A stretch of DNA of 64,000 nucleotides from Tumebacillus flagellatus. GTDB taxonomy: Bacteria > Bacillota > Bacilli > Tumebacillales > Tumebacillaceae. Location: positions 1-64,000 of the forward strand of contig NZ_JMIR01000009.1 of assembly GCF_000714935.1 (NCBI RefSeq), written 5' to 3'. The notes under the pieces were generated by a model. That model was not told where the DNA came from and ran no database searches. It worked only from the letters and a program-made list of their open reading frames with translations. The position numbers and the translations under genes are program-made. Shown here one piece after another: positions 53,663-62,426 of this stretch (position 1 is the stretch's first letter; the number at the start of each line of letters is the position of its first letter).

Positions 53663-55252
53663 ATGTCCCAACTCACCCTGAACATTCCGACCCATTACAA
53701 TTTTTCAGCCCAAATCGACGAATATGCTTCGTCTCATCCCGATCAACTCGCGGTCTATTGGGAGAACGAATCCGGAGATGTACATACGTTGACGTATGCA
53801 GAACTGCGCGCCCGCTCTGCACAATGGGCGAACGCGCTGACGGCACAAGGCATCACCCGCGGCGACAAAGTCCTCGTGCTGGTGCCGCGCCTCGTCGATA
53901 CCTATCCGATCTACCTCGGCCTGATGAAAGTCGGCGCCGTCGTCATGCCGGGTTCGGAGATGCTCCGCACCAAGGACATTCAATACCGCGTCAACCATGC
54001 CGGAGCGAAAGCGGTGGTCGCGCATGTGAACATCATCGGCGAAGTCGAGCCGATGCGCGGGCAGTGCCCGTCTCTGACCACATTGATTTCCGTCGGCGGC
54101 GAGCAGGACGGCTGGCTCTCCTATGAATCGTTGATCGACGGCCAAGAAACCGCCTTCACGCCGGTGGAGACGCGTTCCGACGAGATGATGTTCCTCTCCT
54201 ACACGTCCGGCACGACCGGCGGCCCCAAGGGCGTCATCCACACGCACGGCTGGCCGTATGTGCACCAGCGCATCGCGGCGACGTATTGGTTTGACGTGCA
54301 AGAGGGCGAGATGGCATGGGCGACAGCAGGTCCGGGCTGGGCGAAATGGGTGTGGAGCCCGTTTGTCGGGGTGCTTGGCAAAGGCGGTACGGCGTTTGTG
54401 TACGCGGGGCGTTTTTCGGCGGAGAAGTATCTGGAGTTGCTCGCGAAGCACCCGATTTCCGTGCTCTGCGCAACGCCGACCGAATACCGCATGATCGCCA
54501 AAGTGGACGGCCTTGAGCGTTTCAAATTGAAAGCCCTGCGCTCCGCATGCTCGGCAGGCGAACCGCTGAACCGCGAAGTGATCGACACGATGGAAAAACA
54601 CTTCGGCTTGACGGTGCGCGACGGCTACGGCCAAACGGAGAACTCGCTGCTCGTCGGCAACTTCGTCGGCGGCACTGTGCGCGCGGGCTCAATGGGCGTG
54701 CCGTGTCCGGGTGTACGCGTCGCCATTATTGACGAGGATGGAAAGGAAGTCCCGCAAGGTCAAGTCGGCGACATCGCCGTGGACCGCACCGCGCCGGTGC
54801 TGTTCAAGGGGTACTTGAACGACCCGGAGCGCACGGCGAAAGCGCATCGCGGGGATTGGTACATCACCGGCGACCAAGGCAAAATGGACGAGGACGGCTA
54901 CATCTGGTTTGAAGGCCGCGCCGACGACATCATCATCTCGTCAGGCTATACGATCGGGCCGTTTGAAGTCGAGGACGCGCTCGTGCAGCACCCGGACGTC
55001 GCGGAGTGCGCCGCCGTCTCGTCGCCGGACCCGGACCGCGGGGCGATCGTCAAAGCGTTCGTCGTGCTCAAGCGCCCGGAGTTGGCGGGTGAAGCGAAAG
55101 TGCGCGAACTGCAAGAGCATGTCAAAAACTTAACCGCGCCGTACAAGTATCCGCGTGAAATTGATTTTGTCGAGTCCCTGCCGAAGACGACCTCCGGCAA
55201 GATTCGCCGTGTGGAACTGCGCGCTGCGGAAAAAGCGAAGAAGAACAACTAA
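53663..55252 (+). CDS. Medium/branched-chain acyl-CoA synthetase (acetyl-CoA synthetase-like)
   Basis: A 529-residue adenylating enzyme of the AMP-binding superfamily. The P-loop YTSGTTGGPKG is at 180-190, followed by GYGQTENSLL, the YITGDQGKMDEDGYIWFEGR hinge region and the adenylation lysine Lys513 in PKTTSGKIRR. The closest pattern is the B. subtilis YtcI/MbcS-type acyl-CoA synthetase. It activates a short or branched carboxylic acid to its CoA ester; the exact substrate is unknown. AAGGAGG precedes the ATG. The stacked palindromes upstream suggest specific control. Confidence 0.88.
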   Translation: MSQLTLNIPTHYNFSAQIDEYASSHPDQLAVYWENESGDVHTLTYAELRARSAQWANALTAQGITRGDKVLVLVPRLVDTYPIYLGLMKVGAVVMPGSEMLRTKDIQYRVNHAGAKAVVAHVNIIGEVEPMRGQCPSLTTLISVGGEQDGWLSYESLIDGQETAFTPVETRSDEMMFLSYTSGTTGGPKGVIHTHGWPYVHQRIAATYWFDVQEGEMAWATAGPGWAKWVWSPFVGVLGKGGTAFVYAGRFSAEKYLELLAKHPISVLCATPTEYRMIAKVDGLERFKLKALRSACSAGEPLNREVIDTMEKHFGLTVRDGYGQTENSLLVGNFVGGTVRAGSMGVPCPGVRVAIIDEDGKEVPQGQVGDIAVDRTAPVLFKGYLNDPERTAKAHRGDWYITGDQGKMDEDGYIWFEGRADDIIISSGYTIGPFEVEDALVQHPDVAECAAVSSPDPDRGAIVKAFVVLKRPELAGEAKVRELQEHVKNLTAPYKYPREIDFVESLPKTTSGKIRRVELRAAEKAKKNN

Positions 55253-55299
55253 GAAGCAAAATTAGAGCGAAGAAGCACAAGTAGGAGGAAGCCATAGTC

Positions 55300-56178
55300 A
55301 TGATCATCGTTCCGAACAACAGACTCGTACACACCTTCTCCATCGTCGCCTGCGATCCGAAAACGGGCGAGATGGGCGTTGCGGTGGCATCAAAATTCCT
55401 CGCCGTGGGCTCGATTGTGCCGTGGGCGCAAGCAAACGTCGGCGCTATCGCCACGCAGTCGTGGGCGAACACCGGATTTGGCCCGGACGGTTTGCGCATG
55501 CTGTCGGAAGGCAAGACGGCGCAAGAGACCCTGGAAGCACTGATCAAGGACGATCCGGGTTATCGTCAGCGCCAACTCGGCATCGTCGACAAACACGGCA
55601 ACGCGGCGGCGTATACCGGCGTCGACTGCCATGATTGGGCGGGACAAGTGACAGGCGAAGGCTACAGCTGCCAAGGCAACCTGTTGACCGGGCCGGAAGT
55701 GGTCGACGCGATGAGCATCGCGTTCCAATATGCCAAGGGCGATCTCGCAGACCGCCTCCTGACCGCGCTGGTGGCAGGAGATGAAGCGGGCGGTGACAAG
55801 CGCGGACGCCAAGGGGCAGCGCTGTACGTTGTGAAGGAAAAAGGCTCCTACGACGGCTTCATCGACCGCTACGTCGACTTGCGCGTCGACGACAACGAGC
55901 ACCCGATTCGCGAGCTGAAGCGCCTGCTCGGTCTGCACCGTCTGTACTTGGGCGAAACCGACCCGAACAAACTGCGTCCGATCGCGGGCGACACTCTGCA
56001 AGAGCTCGTCACGCACTTGATTCGCTTCGACTACCTGCCGACGGGCGAATACAGCTCCTACACCGAGCAAGTCAAAAAAGCTCTTCACGACTATTGTGCC
56101 GTTGAGAACTTCGATACGCGCTGGCGGGAAGACGATCAGATCGACGAAGAGATCCTCGTGTTTATGCGCGGCAAGTAG
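55300..56178 (+). CDS. DUF1028 family protein with C-terminal putative PG-binding domain
   Basis: A 292-residue protein. Residues 10-215 are the DUF1028 Ntn-hydrolase-like domain (HTFSIVACDPKTGEMGVAV, GAIATQSWANTGFGPDGLRM, GNLLTGPEVVDAM, AGGDKRGRQGAALYV). Residues 220-292 resemble the putative peptidoglycan-binding domain often fused to DUF1028 (IRELKRLLGLHRLYLGETDP). It is paralogous to 27890-28603. The proximal GTG/ATG region starts at 55300, with TAGGAGG eleven bases upstream. It may be co-transcribed with the acyl-CoA synthetase 47 bases before it. Enzymatic role is unknown. Confidence 0.88.
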   Translation: MIIVPNNRLVHTFSIVACDPKTGEMGVAVASKFLAVGSIVPWAQANVGAIATQSWANTGFGPDGLRMLSEGKTAQETLEALIKDDPGYRQRQLGIVDKHGNAAAYTGVDCHDWAGQVTGEGYSCQGNLLTGPEVVDAMSIAFQYAKGDLADRLLTALVAGDEAGGDKRGRQGAALYVVKEKGSYDGFIDRYVDLRVDDNEHPIRELKRLLGLHRLYLGETDPNKLRPIAGDTLQELVTHLIRFDYLPTGEYSSYTEQVKKALHDYCAVENFDTRWREDDQIDEEILVFMRGK

Positions 56179-56212
56179 GATCGTGGTATCATGAAGAGAA
56201 GGAGGGAGATGC

Positions 56213-57544
56213 ATGACTCGCAATTTAGTACGCAGTATGACCGTGCTTCTCTTGGTTTCCCTTCTCTTCCTCGGGGGGGCCCGCGCGGAGGCGAAGGGTT
56301 CGGCTGTCGCGGAATACACCGATCCGGACGGGATGACCGTCAAGAGTTTTTCGCCGAGTTGGAAAGACACGGCGAAACTGAAGGCCCTGCATGACGAACT
56401 GTACCAGAACGTGCACGGAGACGAGATCAAGCTGTTGAACGAGATCGACATCTACGACGACTATCCGCAAGGAGACGGCGTGGCGGGCCAATATATTTTT
56501 TCTACCATCGCTTCGGTGTTGCCGATCAAGCAGAAGATGCAGCCCGGCAAAATCGAGCTCTACGGCGGGCAGGAGCACCAAACCGTCGCATCGTTTGCCC
56601 ATACGCTCAGTCACGAATATGGTCACCATGTAACCCATTACTATACGCTGTTGCAAGACGGCTTCCCGCTGACCGACGAAAGCAAGTGGAAAGACACGAC
56701 CTATGCCCGCATGCGCGGGCTTTCCCATGACTCCCGCGTGGCGGTGGACGGCGTCGATCACCGCTGGCAGATCGCTGAGATCGCGGCGGAGGATTACGTG
56801 CAGCTGTTCGGTTCACCGAACGCCCACGCGCCGACCGAGTTTGCCTCCCGTGTGGAGCAAGCGCTCCAAGGCAAAGAGCCGTCCGCGATGTCGTGGAGCG
56901 CTTCCATGTACAACATCCAGCCGCAAGAGAACCTCTCGTTGCCGCTGGCCAGCCAAGTGCCGGGGCTGTACGAATGGCTGCACAAGCTGATGACAGGCAC
57001 GGACGGAAGCTACAAACCGCCGGGCCAGCCCGTGCTGAACCTTGCGTCCTACACGAAACAGGGCGATGTCGGGTATCAGTTGCAGTTCACGTGGCATGCC
57101 GAGAACGAACCGAAGAACGTTCAATACACGCTCGTGACCTACACCGACAGCGACTTGCTCGCCGAGCCGATCGTCACGCGCGAGGCCGGGCAGAAACACG
57201 AAGTCCGCTACGGCCCCGTTGTCACGCGTCGAGGGGCGTACATCTACACGTATCAAGAGCCGTCCGCCAAGGGCGTGAGGCACTTCAAACTCTACGCGTT
57301 CGGCGACAACGGCTGGGTGTCGGAATCGCCGGTCTTGACGGTGGACATGAACAACCCGTCGTCCGTGCAAGTCGAGACCAAGGACAAGATCACACCGGTC
57401 GCGCGTCCGGCCGTCCCGGAGATGAAGGACGAGCCGGTGTTTGATTTCAAAGTGGGCAACGGCAGATGGTTGGAAGGGTTGGTCGGCGGTTTGAAGAGCG
57501 CGATCGACTCGATCACCTCGTTCCTGCGTTCGGTGTTGAGCTAG
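56213..57544 (+). CDS. Secreted HExxH zinc-metallopeptidase-like protein
   Basis: The 443-residue exported protein has a signal peptide (about 1-27). A zincin core carries HEYGH (His134, Glu135, His138), and a candidate third ligand Glu193 lies in AEIAAEDYVQLFGSPNA. A fibronectin/PPC-like beta domain (about 270-375) and a C-terminal hydrophobic amphipathic segment follow. The spacing fits gluzincin-like peptidases, but no named family is recognised. AAGGAGGGAG precedes the ATG. It lies 34 bases after DUF1028, probably in one operon. Confidence 0.78.
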   Translation: MTRNLVRSMTVLLLVSLLFLGGARAEAKGSAVAEYTDPDGMTVKSFSPSWKDTAKLKALHDELYQNVHGDEIKLLNEIDIYDDYPQGDGVAGQYIFSTIASVLPIKQKMQPGKIELYGGQEHQTVASFAHTLSHEYGHHVTHYYTLLQDGFPLTDESKWKDTTYARMRGLSHDSRVAVDGVDHRWQIAEIAAEDYVQLFGSPNAHAPTEFASRVEQALQGKEPSAMSWSASMYNIQPQENLSLPLASQVPGLYEWLHKLMTGTDGSYKPPGQPVLNLASYTKQGDVGYQLQFTWHAENEPKNVQYTLVTYTDSDLLAEPIVTREAGQKHEVRYGPVVTRRGAYIYTYQEPSAKGVRHFKLYAFGDNGWVSESPVLTVDMNNPSSVQVETKDKITPVARPAVPEMKDEPVFDFKVGNGRWLEGLVGGLKSAIDSITSFLRSVLS

Positions 57545-57655
57545 GCCGACACTCGACTCGGTGTGCGCAGGCGGGGAAATGGACGAGCATTTCCGAGGCA
57601 ATGAGAAAAAGCGCGAGATTCTACAAGGGTTTGTCAAATGGAGGAGAAATTCGTT

Positions 57656-58423
57656 ATGAGCCGCAAATACGTCCGATTTGAAGCAGCAGGCGCCGTTCGT
57701 TTCGGCGTCCTCGAAGGCGAAACCATCCACGAGTTGGCGGGGAACTTCCTGACCACCGAAGAACAAACCGGCGAGACGTTTGAGCTCTCCGGCGTGCGTC
57801 TGCTCGCGCCGACCGCGCCGTCGAAAGTGATGTGCATCGGACTGAACTACAAAGCCCACGCCGCAGAGCGCAACAAAAAAGTCCCGGACGAGCCGATGCT
57901 GTTCTTGAAGCCGGCGTCTGCGGTGATCGGCACGGGGGACGAGATCGTGTACCCGTCGATTGCGAAGAACGTGGACTTTGAAGGCGAGCTCGCGGTCGTG
58001 ATCGGCAAGCGGACCCGCAACGTGAGCGTCGAGGAGGCGCGTGACGCGATTTTTGGCGTGACGGTGATGAACGATGTCTCGGAGCGCTATTACCAAGACC
58101 GTGACGGCCAGTGGGGGCGTGCGAAGGGCTTTGACACGTTCGCGCCGATCGGACCGTGCGTGGTGACGGGATTGAAGTATCAGGATCTGCACATCGAGAC
58201 GAAAGTGAACGGCGACGTGAAGCAGTCGTCGCGCACGTCCGACATGATCTTCACGGTGGACGAGTTGGTATCGTTCTGCTCGCAAGTGATGACGCTTGAG
58301 CCGGGCGACATCTTGACCACCGGCACTCCGGAGGGCGTCGGCCCGATCCAGCCGGGCGACCGGATTGAGATGACGATCGAAGGCGTCGGGACGCTGGTGA
58401 ACACGGTGCGTGCGCAGTCCTGA
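57656..58423 (+). CDS. Fumarylacetoacetate hydrolase-family protein
   Basis: A 255-residue protein with an FAH catalytic domain (about 58-255): KVMCIGLNYKAHAAERN, the metal-binding glutamates in VDFEGELAVVIGKR, DVSERYYQ and TTGTPEGVGPIQPGD. Members are acylpyruvases, oxaloacetate decarboxylases/tautomerases or 2-hydroxyhepta-2,4-diene-1,7-dioate isomerases; the substrate is not decidable here. The ATG at 57656 has GGAGGAG nine bases upstream; an ATG at 57638 overlaps that site and is rejected. Confidence 0.9.
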   Translation: MSRKYVRFEAAGAVRFGVLEGETIHELAGNFLTTEEQTGETFELSGVRLLAPTAPSKVMCIGLNYKAHAAERNKKVPDEPMLFLKPASAVIGTGDEIVYPSIAKNVDFEGELAVVIGKRTRNVSVEEARDAIFGVTVMNDVSERYYQDRDGQWGRAKGFDTFAPIGPCVVTGLKYQDLHIETKVNGDVKQSSRTSDMIFTVDELVSFCSQVMTLEPGDILTTGTPEGVGPIQPGDRIEMTIEGVGTLVNTVRAQS

Positions 58424-58508
58424 TTTGGGAAGTGAATTCGGGCGAATGGCTAGGTCAAATGCGGCGGGTGATTCATCTACTGTAGCAACAACAGTGGAGG
58501 TGTTTTCT

Positions 58509-58730
58509 GTGGGAAAATCGAAACGCAAAGGCAAACATCATCACCAGAATGAAGTGATCTGCCCGCCGCAGTACGTGTATCACGATTTCTGCACGCAGCG
58601 TGTCGTAAAGCACATTCACCCGATTGTGAACATCCACCGAGAACACATTCAGTACGTGCCGAAACATGAGTTCCGCCCGACCAACCGCAAGGAAGTCGTC
58701 GACCCCGGCTATCGTCCGTTCTGCTGCTGA
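58509..58730 (+). CDS. CotD-like inner spore coat protein
   Basis: A 73-residue His-rich protein with a Lys/His-rich start (KSKRKGKHHH), a VVKHIHPIVNIHREHIQYV core similar to the repeated HIHP pattern of CotD, and a C-terminal FCC. CotD proteins assemble into the inner spore coat. GTG start with GGAGG eight bases upstream. A SigK promoter would be expected from the family, but no convincing one was found. The gene ends at a terminator. Confidence 0.78.
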   Translation: MGKSKRKGKHHHQNEVICPPQYVYHDFCTQRVVKHIHPIVNIHREHIQYVPKHEFRPTNRKEVVDPGYRPFCC

Positions 58731-58744
58731 GGTATTTGAAGGAG

Positions 58745-58783
58745 GAAAAAACGTCTCTGCCTGCGGGCGGGGGCGTTTTTTTC
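58745..58783 (+). terminator. Intrinsic terminator
   Basis: A-run, an 11-bp ACGTCTCTGCC/GGGCGGGGGCGT stem using several G-T pairs, and eight T. Confidence 0.75.
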
Positions 58784-58918
58784 GTAGGGTTTGGAGGCGG
58801 GCATTGGGGCTTGTGCGCTCAGGTGGAGAATTTGCGTGAGATCGCGAGTTCGGGGGAGGTGAGGTGGGCTCCTCGGGGAATTTGTTTTGTTTTAGTGGAA
58901 AGATTTTACCCTGCACAC

Positions 58919-58947
58919 TTGCAAAGTCGTCTGGAGTTCGGTATACT
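58919..58947 (+). promoter_or_regulatory. SigmaA promoter of tRNA-Pro
   Basis: TTGCAA (58919-58924), 17-bp spacer, TATACT (58942-58947), 45 bases before the tRNA. Confidence 0.7.
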
Positions 58948-58991
58948 CAATCTTGCCTGAACGACATGGCAGATAACAACTGAAACAACTT

Positions 58992-59068
58992 CGGAATATA
59001 GCGCAGCCTGGTAGCGCGCACCCTTGGGGTGGGTGAGGTCGTGGGTTCGAATCCCGCTATTCCGACCA
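58992..59068 (+). tRNA. tRNA-Pro (anticodon GGG), CCA encoded
   Basis: The cloverleaf closes fully: acceptor CGGAATA/TATTCCG, D stem GCGC/GCGC, anticodon stem CACCC/GGGTG with loop TTGGGGT (anticodon GGG), and T arm GTGGG-TTCGAAT-CCCGC. The 3' ACCA is encoded at 59065-59068. Its 3' end borders an integrase gene and is the likely attachment site of the following element. Confidence 0.95.
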
Positions 59069-59182
59069 TATGAGTTGTAAGCGCACTGGGACTAGGTTCT
59101 GGTGCGTTTTTTCGTGTAGAGAGATGAGTGTAAAATTGTCGCAAGGGTGCGGTTCTGTGTGATGCAGGGGTTCGCTCCTTAC

Positions 59183-59229
59183 AACGCCATTCCATTTGGG
59201 AAATCGACCATTTGGGAGGCGTTTTTTTT
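59183..59229 (+). terminator. Terminator-like hairpin containing the integrase Shine-Dalgarno
   Basis: AACGCC (59183-59188) pairs with GGCGTT (59218-59223), with additional CC/GG pairing, followed by an eight-T tract that ends at the ATG. The GGGAGG ribosome binding site (59214-59219) lies in the 3' arm. Confidence 0.5.
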
Positions 59230-60270
59230 ATGGCTGACAAGAGAACAGGCAGAAGGCCGAAGTTTGAGCGGAAGGCTGAAAAGACACCGAAGACGTTAGA
59301 AGAACTGTTTCAGGTGTTCTATGATGCCAAGGTATCCGAAGGGGTGTCAAAGCGGACTTTGGAGACGTACAGGGAGAATTTCAGGTTTCTGTGTGACTAC
59401 CTCGACAGAGTTGAGTTATCACATTACATTGCTAATGTGGATGCGGAACTCCTTAGACGTTATCAGTCGTGGATGCTCACCGCAAAGTTGCGTTTTGATG
59501 GGCATGAACACAAGTCTGAGAAGGAAAAAACAGTAGGGCTCTCTCCTGTCACAGTCAACACGAGAACGAAAAACCTACGTACCATGTTCCGATTTCTCCG
59601 GACTGAGGGGTTGATCGAAGTCGATCCGTGGGAGCATGTGAGAAAGGTAGAAGAGCCTGAGATAGAGATCAAGGTTCTGAGCATTGAACAGCTTCAGAAG
59701 CTCCTACAGGCTCCTAATCAGCGCAGTTATGCAGGATTCCGAGACTTTGTACTCATGAACGTATTGATCGACGGATTCATGCGGATCAACGAAGCTGTGT
59801 CCTTGCAGATCAGTGACATTGATTTCGATCTTGAAATGGTGTCCCTCCGAGCAGAAGTCACCAAGACGAAACGCTTTCGTATGGTTCCTTTGCAGAAAAG
59901 CACAATGAAACTTTTGAAGGAACTGATTAACGAGAGCGAGGAGTTTGGGAGCGATTACGTATTCCTTACGAACTATGGCGATCCACTTACGGCAAACCAG
60001 TATCGTCACAGACTCAAAGAACACGCAAAAATTGCAGGAGTCAGTGTGAGGGTTCATCCACACCTGTTCAGGCATACCGCAGCGACGATCTTTCTTGAGC
60101 AAGGCGGGGAAGTTAGGCACTTGGCGAAGATTCTAGGACATGCAGACTTGCGAATGGTGATGCGGTATACGCACCTATCCAACAAGTCAATCAAGAGCCA
60201 GCATGAGCGGTTTACACCGTTGAATGTAGTGGTAGGCAAGCTACAAAAGGATCGGAAAACGATGAAGTAG
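59230..60270 (+). CDS. Tyrosine recombinase / integrase
   Basis: The 346-residue integrase has an N-terminal SAM-like core-binding domain (about 25-130) and a catalytic domain (about 150-325). The active-site residues are present: Arg185 (GFMRINEAVSL), a Lys in the VTKTKRFRMVPL hairpin, His278 and Arg281 (HLFRHT), His304 (LGHADLRMV) and the nucleophile Tyr313 (RYTHLS). It should recombine the element with the tRNA-Pro site next to it. ATG at 59230 with GGGAGG ten bases upstream; codon use is AT-rich relative to the flanking chromosome. Confidence 0.93.
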   Translation: MADKRTGRRPKFERKAEKTPKTLEELFQVFYDAKVSEGVSKRTLETYRENFRFLCDYLDRVELSHYIANVDAELLRRYQSWMLTAKLRFDGHEHKSEKEKTVGLSPVTVNTRTKNLRTMFRFLRTEGLIEVDPWEHVRKVEEPEIEIKVLSIEQLQKLLQAPNQRSYAGFRDFVLMNVLIDGFMRINEAVSLQISDIDFDLEMVSLRAEVTKTKRFRMVPLQKSTMKLLKELINESEEFGSDYVFLTNYGDPLTANQYRHRLKEHAKIAGVSVRVHPHLFRHTAATIFLEQGGEVRHLAKILGHADLRMVMRYTHLSNKSIKSQHERFTPLNVVVGKLQKDRKTMK

Positions 60271-60275
60271 TCATA

Positions 60276-60310
60276 GGGAGGGAGGGTCAAATACGACCCT
60301 CTCTTTTTTG
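60276..60310 (+). terminator. Intrinsic terminator
   Basis: GAGGGTC (60282-60288) pairs with GACCCTC (60295-60301), followed by a CTTTTTT tract. Confidence 0.78.
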
Positions 60311-60521
60311 TTCTGTTGCAATAAAGTACGCATTTTATTGAATTTTAAATAAATTGAAATATTTTAGTAATGCATGATATTTCTCGATTGAGTGAGGAGA
60401 TTTTACGCAAATGACCTTCTTTGACTTTGACCAATTTTGATCTTTTGGAAAGTGTTTGCTAGATTAGGGATAGAAACTTCGACCCACATAGAGCGGCGGA
60501 GATTTCTGCAAGGAGCGAACG

Positions 60522-60535
60522 ACACAATATTGTGT
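60522..60535. promoter_or_regulatory. Perfect palindrome ACACAATATTGTGT
   Basis: A 14-bp perfect palindrome in the 257-base AT-rich gap (60311-60567) upstream of the primase remnant. It is a likely operator for an element-encoded repressor. No gene is seen in the gap. Confidence 0.45.
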
Positions 60536-60567
60536 AGCAACTATACTATTATTGAAGTGGATATTAT

Positions 60568-61891
60568 TTGAAGCATTATGATTCTCGTTCGACCATCAAC
60601 TATCGCCATAATTCTCAGCCACGGTTCGTCCGTAAGAAATATTTTCGAGACGGAGCATTCGTGCCTACGCTTTTAGGTCGTGACATTTTGAGCCAGCAAC
60701 ATGTATTCGTGCTGGATTCGACTCTTTACCGCTATGATCATGGGGTCTACAAGCCTGACGGTGAAGTCAAATTGAAGGAGTTGGCCACAATCCTGCTTGG
60801 TGATGAATACAAGCAAGCGCGAGTCGAATGAAGTAATTCAATGGATCATGACGACATGCCGCCTCAGTGACGAACAACAGGTGAATCCTGACGATGGGAT
60901 TTTGAATGTTGCGAATGGGTTGCTAAACTGGAAGACGGGTCAACTTTCTGCTCATACTCCTGATCGCCTAAGCACCATCCAACTTCCAGTTCATTATGAC
61001 TCCAAAGCGACCAACGAGACAGTCATGAATTTCATCCAGTCTGTCGTACCAAATGACACAGTGGATACGATTTTTGAAATGATCGGCTACTGCCTAACGA
61101 CACATTCTCGATACGAGAAAGCGTTATTGTTGATCGGATCAGGCGGTAATGGGAAAAGCACATTCATCAATATGCTGTCCGGCCTGTGTGGTTTCTCTAA
61201 TATCTCTTCTGTATCACTTCATTCTCTTGAGTCAAACCGCTTTATGATGGCTCAGTTACGAGATAAACTAGTCAATACATTTTCCGATCTACCAAGAAAT
61301 CAACTCCCGAATTCCCGCAATTTCAAAGGGATCGTATCTGGAGATTTGATGACAGCCGAGGACAAAGGAAAACCGCATTTCAGTTCCGACCCTACTCCAA
61401 ATTGGTTTTTAGCACGAATGAGCTTCCAAGGAGTGCGGATACAACGCAGGGGTTTTATCGTCGTTGGATCATCGTCCCATTTGAGAAAAAGTTCAAGTCT
61501 GGTGAATCAGATGTGAATTTGTTTGCCAAGTTGACAAGCCCACAAGCCTTGTCTACGCTCCTCAACTATGCGATTCAAGGGTTAAGACGATTAGAGCAAA
61601 ACAATGGATTTACTGAGTCAGAAACGATGAAAAATGCTTTGCAGCAGTACCGGCTGGAGAACGACAATGTTGTGAATTTCATTCAGCAATGTTGCGTAGT
61701 GAATGAATCAGAATCGATGCTTAAAACCCATTTGATGAAATCCTACCAGCGTTGGTGCGAGGAGTCAGGGTTTAAAGCATATGTTCTACAAACGAGTTCA
61801 AGCGCAATGCAGTATCCGAGAGTCGCAAGTCAAAGGCGATCCTTGTCATCGTTGGCATGGAATCAACCTTCTCGATAGCATGAGTTCATGA
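60568..61891 (+). pseudogene. P4/D5-type phage primase-helicase, three frameshifts
   Basis: The three-frame composite encodes a D5_N domain followed by an SF3 helicase. The first segment (60568 to about 60825) includes FVLDSTLYRYDHGVY. The second, one frame later (about 60826-61408), carries Walker A GSGGNGKST and NEVIQWIMTTCRL. The third (about 61408-61800) includes FSTNELPRSADTTQGFYRRW. A fourth segment after another shift ends in ESQVKGDPCHRWHGINLL at 61891. The second junction lies in a five-T run where six T would restore the frame. TTG at 60568 is the likely original start. Three breaks make a functional product unlikely. Confidence 0.82.
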
Positions 61892-62426
61892 ATTGGAACA
61901 TGAGTTCCCAAGAAGATATGTACGGATTAATAGTTTTATTTACTTTTATTTAATGTGATTGGTTCATAAGTTCATAACTTTTCTCTATTCAGTGGGAAAA
62001 TGGAAGAGAGAAAATAATATAGAACTGCTTCCAAAATTTGAACTTTTGAACTTATGTACCGCCTCGAAAAATTCAGGAAATCATGAAGCTAAAGTTTTGT
62101 ACCTTTCATGTACCAAGTTGTGTACCGATTGGGGAGTGGCATATTGCTACTCTCCTTTTTTCGCTCTCTATATGCCTTTCTAAGCGATTTTTATATACAA
62201 GTGGTAGATGTATCCCCCTCGTTCACTTTTTCGTTGTGAGGCAAATTAGAGACGAAATATTTACCGTAAAACTACAATTTAATAGGAAGTGTGTTAGAGT
62301 GGCAAACGCCGCTCTTATTTTTTAGTTAATGCAAATTGTAACTGATGATGTTTCCTAGTGAAAATGCGGAATTGCGAAAGTAGTGTAATGAATATAAAAT
62401 AAAAATAACTGAAACGAGGTGAATTG
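61892..62426 (+). other. Non-coding AT-rich region
   Basis: About 530 bases between the primase remnant and the toxin gene. The short open frames (61959-62183, 62083-62325) lack ribosome binding sites and recognisable sequence. The only structured element seen is the terminator at 62296-62323; the toxin promoter should lie in the last 100 bases. Confidence 0.5.
62296..62323 (+). terminator. Intrinsic terminator
   Basis: AGAGTGGC (62296-62303) pairs with GCCGCTCT (62308-62315) through one G-T pair, followed by TATTTTTT. No gene directly upstream explains it, so a small RNA or decayed gene may end here. Confidence 0.6.

Noticed and set aside
61959-62325. Short frames between the primase remnant and the toxin
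   Set aside because: They overlap each other in different frames, lack ribosome binding sites and look like chance frames in AT-rich DNA.
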